DNA of 64,000 bases from Calonectria ilicicola (lineage: Eukaryota > Ascomycota > Sordariomycetes > Hypocreales > Nectriaceae): contig CP085825.1 of NCBI GenBank assembly GCA_020809705.1, positions 7,192,001-7,256,000 on the forward strand. Direction: 5' to 3'. Shown here in pieces: positions 53,564-64,000 of the stretch. The translations under genes were made by a program, and so were the position numbers. Each line of letters opens with the position of its first letter. Positions within the stretch are counted from its first letter, which is position 1. The notes beneath the pieces were generated by a model. The model was given only the letters and a program-made list of their open reading frames with translations. It was not told the DNA's origin and ran no database searches.

Positions 53564-54508
53564 TTGCGATATCGGAAAATCAAGCAATATTGGGGGGGGG
53601 TTGAGGTTTGTGCAAAGGGGAAATAGCGGGTTCAGCTTCAAGTTCAAGCAAAAGAAAGAAGAAATGCACATGGTACACTCAGCAATGCGGACCAGGGTCA
53701 GGTCAATGATAAGCCGCTAGCACCACTTGAGTTAGAAGCACATCACTAAAAGCAAAAGACCTGACAGGAGCATATGTAGCTTCTGAGGTGCACTTGGCGC
53801 TTTATTGCATAAATACCTGCGGCGACTCTGCAAGGCCAAGGATGCCATTATTTGTTTAGTCAACATCTTGATGTGTCGAATCCTCTGCAGAGTACAGCTT
53901 GAAAGGTTTGCTTCGACTTTTTTGTGGGGGCGTCCGTTGACCCACATGAATCTGCTCCTAATTCATGAAGTCGAGCTACCCTACACATCAAGATTCAAAC
54001 AGAACGACTTGTTTTATTCGCTTGATTTGGCCGCCAGGATGGCATAAAATATCCCTGAAATTAGGAGTACAGATAAGAAATAATTTACTTAGCACAACCT
54101 CTTCAATAGAGCTCAGCAGAGTTTAGGCCGCTGTCTTATTGGCGGGAGTGGATATTTTGCCGCTCAAGATTTTTGCGATTGGATGGGGATTATGGAGATT
54201 TGATCTCTCGCTTTGAAAAAAAAAAACCGATGGAACATAGAGCGCTTATGAAAAAACAACCTCAAAACAAATGATACAACAGGTTAATCGAAGCAATTCA
54301 AACAAATAGTTAGCCATCTGTTGTACATACCCGGTTTCACCTTGATTGACCTCCCAGACAGAGTAAGCAGGGATGATGCTCTAAAGGCTCGCTTGTGGCT
54401 TGTGGATCTGCAGGCTTCACGTGACTGCCAACTGTTACTGGGTGACAGCCCAATCCATGAAGAACCGCCTTTTTACAATCGAAACGCGTCTTCAATCACC
54501 GCCCCAAG
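53564..54508. other. Intergenic between bZIP and MAD1
   Basis: Divergent promoter region of 945 bases between the bZIP and MAD1 genes. A GGGGGGGGG run (53591-53599) lies just upstream of the bZIP start. No gene seen. Confidence 0.5.
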
Positions 54509-56889
54509 ATGCGATCGCGAATGTCTCAAGGGCGAGAAGGGCCTGGCACCAAAAGGACCTCGTCGACAAACAGATTTCGCGCCAGCACTTCTTCAATCGG
54601 TCGCCCGCAGACCACCTTGCGTGAGTCCAGGGTAAGTCAACAATGGCAGCAAAACAACACAGCTCAAGCTAGCATTCCCGAAACCTGACATCAGCCTGCT
54701 TCTAGATTTCCTCCTTCCGCGCAACCCAGCCCACGTACAACCTCATCACCGGCGCCGACACGAACATCTCCCGACCCGCATCTCGACAAAGCCACACTGC
54801 CGAGTCGGTCCGTCCAGGCTCGCGCGAGAGTTCTAAGGAAAACATGGCGCCCCCCGACGCTGACGAGTATGAAAAGTACCGGAAGGAAATCGAGGCCCTA
54901 AAGGCCGAGATTGGCACTCTGCAGTACCGAATGCAGACTTCTGAGCAAGAGAAGGAGATTGCTATGTCGCAGCAGAGCAGCAAGATGGAGCAGGCTCGTC
55001 GCCGCGAGCAGGATGAAGCCCAACAGCGCCAGCTTGCTGAGGCCGATCGCGAAAAGGCCGCGAACCAGATGGAAGCGCTGCGCAAAGAGCTCGACGAATT
55101 AAAAGAGGTGGCAGAGCAGGACAAGAGGACACTCGAACGCAAAGCCCGCGACGCCGAAGACGAAGCGCGACTCCTACAAGAACAACTGGAGGACCTGTCG
55201 ACTGCCAAGGAGGAGGCAGCGCGAATCGCGGACAGGAAAATGACAGATCTCGAGATGCAAATTACAGCTTCACAGAAGTCCCTGCAAGAGTTGGAACAGG
55301 AAAATCAGCAACGAGAAGAGATTCTTCAACAGACCCAAGCCCAGGTGGCCGACAAGGACGCTCTCATCGCCAATCTGGAGGCCGATGTGCTACGGTTTAA
55401 GGCCCAGAGTGGCGATGCCGAAACCATGGAGATAATCCGCAGGGAATTGTCAGAGCAGGTTTCGCATATCCGGAACTTGGAGGCAACCAACCGTGACCAA
55501 CTCTCTGAGTTGAAGCATTTGCGAGCTTTGAGCAAGGCGGTTGAGGTGGTTGAGGAGGAGAAGCGCAGCCTTCAGCGAAAGCTTGAGGCAGCAGAAACGA
55601 TTGAGGAGGAGCTTGCCGAAGCTCGCATTCAGCGACAACGATTGGAAGATGAGCGCCTTGCTTGGACTGCCTACCTCAAGAATGCTTCTGAGACGGGCGA
55701 CTCCGAGTTCGACTCTCCCGAGGCTATGGCCAGAGCACTTGTCGAGGAGCGATTGACTACTGCCTCTTATGTGGACCAGATCGGTAGTCTTCAAGCCGAG
55801 ATGACTGCTCAGCAAAACACCATCCAGTCACTGCAGGACGAAAAAGCCAAGTTGAAGGGTGAGGTTGAGGATGCAAAGGCCACTGCTAATGCTTCCACAA
55901 CGGACAAGGCTCGTCTTCGTCTTGACCGTCAACGTGTCCTTGCGGTTAAGGAAGTGGAATACCTTCGTGCCCAACTCAAGACTTTCGATACCGAAGACGA
56001 AACCCTTCAACCAGAGCAGTACGACGAAGCGCGTGTGCGACGAGTGCAGGAGCTGGAGGACCTCGTCGACAAATACAAGACAGAAGTCCAAAATCTGCAT
56101 ACCGAACTCTCGTCAGCCGAGCCATCCACAACAAGCACGCCCCCCCAACCGACGACTGGCAACAAGCGAGCGAGATCCGATGACAGTAACAATAGCGAAC
56201 AACTTGGACAGCTCACGCGAAAGAACCGGAAGCTGCAGGAAGAGTTGACGACCCACCAGAAAAAGGTGGCGCTATTACAGAAGGATTTGGACGCGAGCCG
56301 CAAGCAACTCACAGCCGCGAAGGCAACGACGAAGACTAGAGTCTTGTCGCTCAGATCCAACCCTACATCCGACCACGAGGCAATCAAGCAAGCCACCCTT
56401 GATGCCCTGAAAAAGGAAAACAAAGACTTGCTCGCCACATTACAGGCCAAGGCAACCAGGGCCTCCGTTCCCATGATCCCGACATCAGTACTCAGCGCCA
56501 TGGAGCGCGAAATTGCTGCTGCCAAGGCTGAAACAGCATCGGCTCAAAAGTCTGCTAAGAGACTCAAAGAGGTCTGGGGCTCCAAGTCGCAGGAGTTCAA
56601 GGAAGCAATCTTCTCCACTCTTGGCTGGACTGTGACGTTTATTCCCAACGGCAAGATGCGCGTTGAGAGCACCTTTTACCCGTCGCAAACGGATGAGCAC
56701 GAAAACTCCATCGTGTTTGACGGAGAGCGCGGAACTATGAAGGTGGGCGGTGGCCCCAGGAGTGCCTTTGCCTTAAAAATTGGCGACCAGATTGGCTTTT
56801 GGGTGCGAGAAAAGGGGTGCATCCCGGGATTTTTGGCGGCGTTGACGTTGGAATTTTACGAAGAATATTCACGAAACTCGAAGCCGTGA
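54509..56889 (+). CDS. MAD1: Spindle assembly checkpoint protein Mad1
   Basis: Two exons (54509-54631, 54706-56889) give 768 residues. The N-terminal exon 'MRSRMSQGREGPGTKRTSS' joins 'ISSFRATQPTYNLITGAD', typical of filamentous fungal Mad1. Residues of about 95-600 are nearly continuous coiled coil. The C-terminus has the Mad2-binding region context ('RVLSLRSNPTSDHEAIKQATLDALKKENKDLL'), the RLK motif in 'KSAKRLKEVWGSKSQEFKEAIF' that contacts Bub1, and the RWD-like globular end 'LGWTVTFIPNGKMRVESTF'. It recruits Mad2 to unattached kinetochores and resides at nuclear pores in interphase. It is a conserved core gene and a useful synteny anchor. Met at 54844 would lose 87 residues of clearly coding sequence. 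Confidence 0.95.
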
Positions 56890-58498
56890 GTGTGAGGGGT
56901 CGAGATGTGCATCTAGACTGTTTCATTCAGGTTTGGAAGTGGAAGGATTTTGCTAATTCGGGATGGATGGCATGAGCTGACGACATATACCCTTGTACAT
57001 ACACCGTTTTCGCCCGTTCAACTTGAGGGCTTTGGGCTTGTATTCTCTTGCAAAGTGTTTCAAGATATTAAGATTTTCTGGCGGAGAATGTCAACCTCGC
57101 CAATGTTTAGACTCAAAAATTAATTGACTGAGTATCAGAGCCAATACTGTCTGTTGCTAGAGTGTGTTAGACCATGAACTGGGATGCTCGTCCTCTCTAG
57201 AACTAGTGTGGTTACGTGCCTTATTTTGTCTCCTTGGCCACTGTAGTGAGTGCACTGACATGTCTTAGAGGCTCGGATGCTGAAGCTGACCTCTCAGATT
57301 CGACCTGATTGCACTGCCAAGACGCTTGCAACCAATCTAGCTGAAGTCAAGCTGTGGTGACTTTCAGCTCCCTACACGTCTGCGCATTTGGCGCATTTTT
57401 TTCATGCGGAATGACATGACCGTGTTATGTACGCATCTAATCCTAACCACCCAGAGGAGGCTGGTTACTTTTCTCCATCATCGATATTTACTTTTTGTGG
57501 TTCATTTCCACTAACATTACATCGTAAACACACTATTTCTGACACTTTGACTTGGTTTTCAATCTTTCCTCATGTCTGGCCGGATTGGGGCGAATCGTGC
57601 ACACGTACATCATGCCATCAAAGGTGCATAGATGTGCTTACTCTGCTGTGTCACTCAACAATTTGAGCCATTGCTGACGAGCATCCACGGCTACAAGGTA
57701 GACCTTGCTAATTAGGTGTTTGTGTTCCCTACCCCTCACCTTTAACCAATTAACTGGCCGTGTCTCAAAAAAACAGAGCCTTATTTGCAAGCACCATGTT
57801 AATGTGGCTGGCGCTATTATCTGACATAGTGACGAGAAGGCTGGCATTATGGCATTGTGGTCAGCTGGTCTTGCAGGTGGCGCAGGTGAAGCATCCAATC
57901 AGTAATTTTGTTTGCCAATACTGTCCTCGAATTTGTGTAGCCGTGGCTTTAGCTAGGGTAATTATAGTGAAACGATTGAGGAGAAGCTTGCGGGGGGATC
58001 GGCATTTCTGGGTTATTTTGGTGGGCAGGAAATTCGAAGTGGACGTAGGGCAATGGCCTAGAGCAATGACGACCCAAGTGATTCAGAAACCGACTGGACA
58101 CTGAGTCTGGCTACTCGACTGAGCGTGAAAAAGCAAATGGGATACTACAAGAACCTTCGAATCAACTCTGCTTCACAGCGCTTCAACATAATTACTTCTT
58201 GAGAGTTGTGGGAGAAAGGAAACGTAGCTTCGAATTATGTGGGGGTGGTGGGTGGCTTGGTTGGTTGAATGGGCAAGCCATCTCAGCCTTGATATGCATT
58301 TTTGTCTCGGCGCTTTGGAGTATGAATCAGCCTGCGGCATTTTTTATACATTATCGAATGCTTTTGCTCTTTCTGTGGCATTTCTCTGTTGGTTTACATG
58401 CAACCGAACCACTTTTCCTCACATCTGCTGCAACGTCATTCAAACTTATAGTTCCCCTCTCTATTTGATCCGAAGACGTGGTATCCAGGACACAAAAC
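56890..58498. other. Gene-poor 1.6-kb stretch
   Basis: MAD1 3' region and upstream region of the cysteine-rich membrane protein. Frames up to about 115 codons exist (for example 57760-58104, plus) but show no signature, start context or intron support. Confidence 0.5.
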
Positions 58499-59110
58499 AT
58501 GCCTAATACGAGTGCTATCAAACAACTGGGACTCTATTGTCCTTATGGAGGTAAATTCTACATTTGCGAAGGTTCCAAGGTGGAATTTGTTGGCTGTTGC
58601 ATGAGTGACCCTTGTGCTGGCGATAAAGGAATTTGCACAAAGAGGGATTTCCGGGCTTCCGGTTTTAATAGGGACAGTTATGACAAAATACCTGGGATCA
58701 ATTGTGCCGATGGAATGTGGTATACATGCGGCTTCACCGACCCTCCATATTTGGGTTGCTGTGTAGACAATCCATGTATGCTTGGAGGCTGTTTTCCGAG
58801 TCTAGCTTGGCCAGCCGAACTACCAAAGGATGGAAAGCGTCGATTTTATTTTCTTAATCCAAGTGCCGATACGGATACGGACACGGACACGGATACAACC
58901 ACGACAGGGATGGTAGCGTCGACTACTTCTGAATCAACCTCGTATCTACCCTTGGCTACATCCGCAAATTTGCCTGACCATGATATTGAATTATCTAAAG
59001 AATGGGGTCGTTTCAGTGTCAGGGATGTGATAGGGGTCACTGCTGGCGTTGGGGTTGTTCTTCTGATTCTCCTTGCTCTTATTTGGAGGTTTTGGTGGCG
59101 ATTCCGGTAA
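58499..59110 (+). CDS. Cysteine-rich one-pass membrane protein with duplicated C-rich module
   Basis: A single-exon protein of 203 residues. Two related modules are seen: 'YCPYGGKFYICEGSK' ending 'FVGCCMSDPC', and 'NCADGMWYTCG' ending 'YLGCCVDNPC'. They are separated by about 45 residues, so this is an internal duplication of a six-Cys pattern. A linker with an Asp-Thr dipeptide repeat (DNA microsatellite at 58867-58897) and Ser/Thr-rich sequence follows, then one membrane helix near the end ('VIGVTAGVGVVLLILLALIW') and a short basic cytosolic tail. No classical signal peptide is visible, so the topology (Cys modules outside) is inferred. It is followed closely, in the same direction, by a large membrane protein. 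Confidence 0.75.
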   Translation: MPNTSAIKQLGLYCPYGGKFYICEGSKVEFVGCCMSDPCAGDKGICTKRDFRASGFNRDSYDKIPGINCADGMWYTCGFTDPPYLGCCVDNPCMLGGCFPSLAWPAELPKDGKRRFYFLNPSADTDTDTDTDTTTTGMVASTTSESTSYLPLATSANLPDHDIELSKEWGRFSVRDVIGVTAGVGVVLLILLALIWRFWWRFR

Positions 59111-59197
59111 GATACGCGCCCATCACGTTTCTTTTTTTTTCTTTTAGAATAGAGAGAAAATTAATATCAAATATCTAGAAAAGATTCCGCATTGAAG

Positions 59198-61302
59198 ATG
59201 TCAAAAGAAAAAATCCCCCCAAACCAGAAACCTCAGCCATATGAGCCAATTTTGATGCAAGAAGATGACAATTTAGTGAATAGTCATCGAGCCAAGCTTC
59301 CCGCTGATATGGAACGGCCTAATGAAATAGCGTATGCGACGGCCGTTTGTTCGACAGGTGGTCCACGAAGGCTTCATTCTCGAGATATTGGTTGGATTGC
59401 TGAATGGACTTGGGATATATTATTGACTTTAGGGCCCCTGTTCTTTCTTAGTATGTCACCCGAATCTCGTCTTGGCACAGTTATCTAATATGATGATCGA
59501 CAACCTTAGTTATCTCTGTCTTGATTCTACGCCTCGAAAACCAAAGCCTGTCTCCTAGTGGGCAAAAAGTACTCGATATAACTCGTCTTGGTCCTAGTAT
59601 CTATCCTATACTCTTCGCCGCCGTCGCCAGTCGTTTTTATAAAAACCTAGCTCGGTGGCGACTAGAACAGCCACAAGGCATTGATATGGCTTCCTTAGAG
59701 CAAATATTCGGTAGCCAAAGCTTTGCTGGGGCCTTTGAACGGCTCCTGTTGGTCAGAACACAGGTGCCGATTGGGATAGTGATTCTTGTTATGTGGGCGC
59801 TGTCACCTCTCGCCGGGCAAGGTTCTTCGAGAATGCTCTACTCAGGTAAAAGTATAACTAAGCAAAATGAAACTCTATTTTACGATCATCCCAGCTACCA
59901 GTTTCCGTCTACTCCGGACACCAACGGAAAAATTGAGAATAGGGGAAGTATCGACAGCTTACATATGTCAAATTTACTATCATCTGAGGATCAAAAGCAT
60001 TCTCCGAGAGATCTGTGGGGTTTACCCAGAATTCCCCAGTGGCTCAAAAACAATTCCGCAGGGCGATTCTATGATATAAACAAGGAGAGCCTAAGTCGGG
60101 GTGAAGCTTATTATACATCCCTTCTTGGCATCCAGCTACAAGGAATTGGATTTGCCAGCCAAGGAAGTACATACAACTTTACTATACAGACATCCTATCT
60201 CGACTTTGAATGCCGCCAAGTAGGATCAAGTCTTGAAATAAACAACTATACACGTTACATTCCGAACCACGAGCTAAATGTAACTCGCTTATTTGACATG
60301 AAGGACAGGACTGATTTCAATTCTTTCGGCGCATATATTTCAACGGAGGGATCTGCGGAGGAACGGCCAAAGCTCCAAAAAACGCCCCCGAGAAAATTAT
60401 TATATGCTAGTAAGAAAAGCGAGACGGTTGATAGTTACGACAACCCTCTGTTTGCGTTGTTCAACTGCACTATGGAGCCGGTGGTTCTGGAAACACAGAT
60501 GCAGTGCGGGCCCAATCCACCAACAAGCTGCTCAGCGCAACGTCAGCGACGAATTGCAAACAAGCATGCAGCAGAATATTTATTGGAGAAACTACCGTAT
60601 AGCCAAGATAAGATGCGCCAACTTCTCTATATCTGGACGCAAGCCTCTGGCTCCACAGAAGTTGGCCTGGCTTCGCCAACGGACAATTACCTCGCAGGGG
60701 ATCCATTTCCATACGGAGGGCAGTATTGGCAGAACTGGGACGATATTACGATTGCAGACTTCTCGAGGCGTCTCACAACTGCGTTTAATACATTTCGGTT
60801 TGCCACAGTAGATCCAATCTCGCGCACCAACAATTCTATCGGGCTCGTTATGGATAAGGGAGTGACTAAAGAGATGATGGAATCATATTGGACAAATTTT
60901 ACCCAGGTCGAGGCAACAACTCACTATCCCATTTATAAAATAAATCGAGTCTGGGTTGGAATAGTATTGGCTACAACATTTATTCTCGAAACGCTCGCAA
61001 TTCTGGGGCTGTTACTGAAATTTCTTATCCATGGCCCCGATATTTTGGGCTTTGCAAGTTCTTTGACAAGAGAGAATCCTTACGTTCCTCTTGCCAATGA
61101 CGGTACTGGGTTGAGCGGACCCGATAGGGCTAAGATGCTTAGATATGTCAGAATACGACTTGCAGATGTGTGTCCCGATGATGAAGTTGGTTATGTGGCA
61201 GTTCAAGCGGTCCCATCGGAACACCACATGGAATCTGATGGTAAAACAAAGGCAACTGATCTGGAAAGGCGACCTTTTACTTCAGGAAGATTATACAAGT
61301 GA
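59198..61302 (+). CDS. Large fungal multipass membrane protein, function unknown
   Basis: Two exons (59198-59450 and 59510-61302) give 681 residues. There is an N-terminal cytosolic tail, a first helix in 'DIGWIAEWTWDILLTLGPLFFL', two more around 'LGPSIYPILFAAVASRF' and 'VPIGIVILVMWALSPLAGQGSSRML', then an ectodomain of about 350 residues with many N-x-S/T sites and several Cys. A last helix ('VWVGIVLATTFILETLAILGLLL') and a cytosolic tail close the protein. This pattern ('RDIGWIAEWTWE', 'SPLGGQ') occurs in a widespread uncharacterised Pezizomycotina family. Pairing 88 bases behind the Cys-rich protein suggests joint function. Confidence 0.82.
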
Positions 61303-62418
61303 GAAACGTATCAATTTGATAATGTGAGAATTAAATACGAAGAGACCTCGGGGAAATGAGATTATGTATCGTTAGATTTGTTGAAGCTTTACTTCCGTGT
61401 TGACGTTTCTCTGTGACTGTAATTTACTACCTGGTTTTCCCCGCTGATTGCATCCAATAGACGATGAAAAAAAAAAAGGAGTTAGGCTAAGGACTTTTTA
61501 GTAGGCTGATTTAATCTACAGACATGCGGAGTTCCTTCCATGCTTCCTAAAAACCATGTCTAGAAAGCAGAGGGTAGGCTGGTGGTGGATTTGACGTTGG
61601 GCTCCAACGGAGCCGTTTCCGTTGGATGATACGAGCTTACACACACAAAACTCCACGCGATTTGGAAAAAATGTGTACTCTTCTCTTATTTTCCGGCCAA
61701 CCGCTTGACTTGAGAAGGCCGAGTGGGCCGAGGCCATCGACTAAGATTTAATCTGCCCTCTTTTGAAGAGCCCAACTTCGTTGCCTGGAAGTAAACAGCA
61801 AATCAGCCAAATCAAATTCTTCACGAGCTGTAGCTCTTATAATTTCTCACGTCAGCCTCAAATACGCATGGGTGTCTTTGATGATAATCTTATCAGGAAA
61901 AAGGTCTGGTCGCGCGTATCGCGTCGTGGTCAGTCGTCCCAAACCCGAAGAGTTGTAGCTGTAGTTTGTACTTTTGTTGGTCAGACTGACCACTCCATTA
62001 TTTCATTGAGTCCCTTGTCATTGGATGACAGCCGCCAACGTAATTACCACGTGTGGTGTTACGACCCATTTCCTAACGCTGTCATCAACTAGCCCGCTTA
62101 TTCTGTCAAGGAACTCGGCCCCTGTGCTGATCTCACCCACACGAACCGAAGCGCTGGGTGCTGGAGTAACGTTGTGTTGCTGACGAACCTCGACAGCTCA
62201 GAGCTCCTTGGATCGCAAAACTCAATTCCATCTGTAGTATGCCACATGTGCTCACATGACCTCTCCCTTTCATTTATCCTCGCTTAATATTCTGGAGTTG
62301 ACCTATTTAGACTGCAGTCATGACCCGTTTTTTCTATCCGTGGTTGTCTTAAAAACTAACCTGATCTGTTTTCGGAGTCTTTTAGTTGATTTGCTGCGCA
62401 CAGCTAATATACGCTACC
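61303..62418. other. Intergenic, promoter of MFS efflux pump
   Basis: Gap of 1.1 kb without a supported gene. The last 100 bases are the 5' leader of the MFS gene. Confidence 0.5.
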
Positions 62419-64000
62419 ATGTTCTCAGAAGAAAAGGCCATTGAGGATGAGAAGCCCAAGGCGCCCCCAGCCGTCATTGATGACTCTCAGGCAGAGTCAT
62501 CAGGCGACACAGTACAAGAAGGTACAATTACAGAGGATGGAGGTGGTGATAAACCTGTCGTGGATGTCAGATCCAAAGTATCAAGACTAGTAGTAAGTAC
62601 AAGCAGCAGTGAATTATCTCTTCAAAGCCCATACTTACTGTACATAGTGGGTTATCATTGTAACCACCATGATGTCGTCGACGTTTCTCTTCGCCCTTGA
62701 TAATAGCATCGTCGCTGATGTTCAGCCATCGATTCTTAATAGCCTTGGAGGAGTCGAAAAGCTTGGTTGGCTTGGTGTTGCCTTTGTTCTTGGCTCCTTG
62801 TCGACAATTATTTTCTGGGGCAAGATTATGGGCCTGTTCAATGTGAAATGGTCGTACATCACTGCTATTGTTATTTTTGAGGTAGGTAGCGCCATATGTG
62901 GCGCGGCACCGACTATGAATGCCCTCATTTTTGGTCGTGCTCTTGCCGGTGTTGGCGGTGCGGGAATGTACGTCGGTTGTTTATCGCTTCTGTCCCTGAC
63001 AACGACTATCCACGAACGTCCGATATATATGGCATCTATCGGATTCACATGGGGCGCTGGAACTGTCCTTGGCCCCATTATTGGTGGAGCATTTGCTGAG
63101 AATCACCATACCACATGGCGCTGGGCGTTTTACATTAATCTCTGTGTTGGTGCTGTATTCGCTCCAGCCTTCCTGTTTCTGCTCCCTTCAAGCGACACGC
63201 AGAAGGGCGTCCCATATGCAACCCGCCTTAAGACGCTAGACTACCTCGGCGTGCTTCTCAACGTCGGCTTTTTGGTGCCATTCATAATGGCCATCAACTT
63301 TGGAGGTACCGTTTACGCCTGGGACAGTGGATCCGAGATTGCGTTATGGGTCGTCTCTGGCGTGGTCTTTGTGCTATTTTGCCTCCAACAGATATTCGCA
63401 TTCGGGAATACCAAGGAAAATCGGCTGTTTCCAGGAGATTTCCTTCGTATGTATGACATGTGGCTTCTCTTCATCTGCATGGCGTGCGCTGCCACCTGTG
63501 TCTTCGTCCCAACTTACTTCATACCTCTCTACTTCCAGTTCGTACGTGGAGACAAAGCACTCGAGGCCGGAGTGCGTCTGTTGCCTTTTATTTGCATTAT
63601 GGTCTTCTGTGCGCTACTGAGCGGCGGTCTGATGACACAATCTGGATATTACATGCCGTGGTTTATGCTGGGAGGCGCCCTGTCCCTGGTTGGTGGTGCG
63701 CTTCTGTTCACGGTCGATAAAGACACCTCAACATCGCGCATGTACGGCTACATAGCAATAACTGGTGCTGGTTCTGGTCTCTACATTCAAGCATCATTTG
63801 CAGTGGCCCAGGCAAAGGTAGCTGCCAACCGAGTTGCCGACGCCGCCGGATTCATCTCTTTTGCCCAGTGTCTAGGAATCACTCTTTCACTGGCGATATC
63901 CAGTTGTGTTTTCCAAAGCCTTGCCTTCGATAACCTAGTCCCTCTTTTCCCCGATGAGCCAGCGGATAAGATCAGAGATATTATCACAGGTACCAGTGGT
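62419..64000 (+). CDS. MFS multidrug efflux pump, DHA2 (14-helix) type, 3' end outside window
   Basis: Exon 1 (62419-62592) encodes an acidic cytosolic tail. After an intron ending 'gtacatag' the main exon runs from 62648 off the window edge with no stop. DHA2 signatures are 'FLFALDNSIVADVQPSILNSLGG', 'GWLGVAFVLGSLSTIIFWGKIMGLF', 'FGRALAGVGGAGMYVG' and motif C 'GFTWGAGTVLGPIIGGAFAE', followed by 'TTWRWAFYINLCVGAVF'. These are proton antiporters at the plasma membrane that export toxic compounds or secondary metabolites. About 500 residues are visible; the last helices are missing. The substrate is unknown. Confidence 0.92.

Noticed and set aside
57760..58104. 114-codon plus-strand frame downstream of MAD1
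   Set aside because: Composition is irregular, no motif is visible, and it overlaps other open frames; likely chance.
1..64000. CRISPR arrays, prokaryotic operons, riboswitches or origins
   Set aside because: Spliced fungal genes throughout; no regularly spaced repeat array or other prokaryotic feature was seen.

Overview
This looks like chromosomal DNA of a filamentous ascomycete (Pezizomycotina). Genes carry short GT-AG introns of about 45-80 nt. There is a Zn2Cys6 regulator, a fungal bZIP regulator, P450/MFS/ABC/OPT families, and a clear spindle-checkpoint MAD1 gene. I rebuilt 29 genes or gene remnants by hand. For most of the spliced genes I checked that exon phases agree and that the total length is a whole number of codons. 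Species was not determined.

Left part (0.5-19.1 kb): a secreted alpha/beta hydrolase and an F-box/ankyrin protein come first. A compact set that looks catabolic follows: flavocytochrome b2-like 2-hydroxyacid dehydrogenase, divergent aldehyde dehydrogenase, cupin, Zn2Cys6 regulator, divergent RraA/HMG-aldolase-like protein, Dal5-type MFS importer, small ABM-domain protein and P450. Three of its promoter regions contain CGG-N6-CCG inverted triplets of the Zn2Cys6 type. My inference is a co-regulated pathway for an aromatic or hydroxy-acid substrate.

Middle (20-37 kb): an orphan ORF lies next to a G-quadruplex/hairpin block. Then come an ACC-synthase-like aminotransferase converging on an ABCC-type ABC transporter, and a peptide-use trio (M20 amidohydrolase, secreted serine carboxypeptidase, OPT transporter). 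A small secreted cysteine-rich protein follows; its best gene model needs a 3-nt exon. A 2.3-kb gene-poor stretch after it holds a SINE-like remnant.

Right-middle (39-54 kb): an EthD protein, two divergent related hydrolases (one frameshifted, one with three in-frame TAG codons), an acyl-CoA-ligase-type enzyme, a sulfotransferase-like protein, a regulator with two in-frame TAG codons, an intact disulfide oxidoreductase and a bZIP factor. This looks like a partly decayed accessory cluster. An 11-bp word, TGATTACGAAC, recurs in the hydrolase-pair promoter and in the oxidoreductase promoter.

Right end (54.5-64 kb): MAD1 (core genome), a paired cysteine-rich one-pass membrane protein and large multipass membrane protein, and a DHA2-type MFS efflux pump cut by the window edge.
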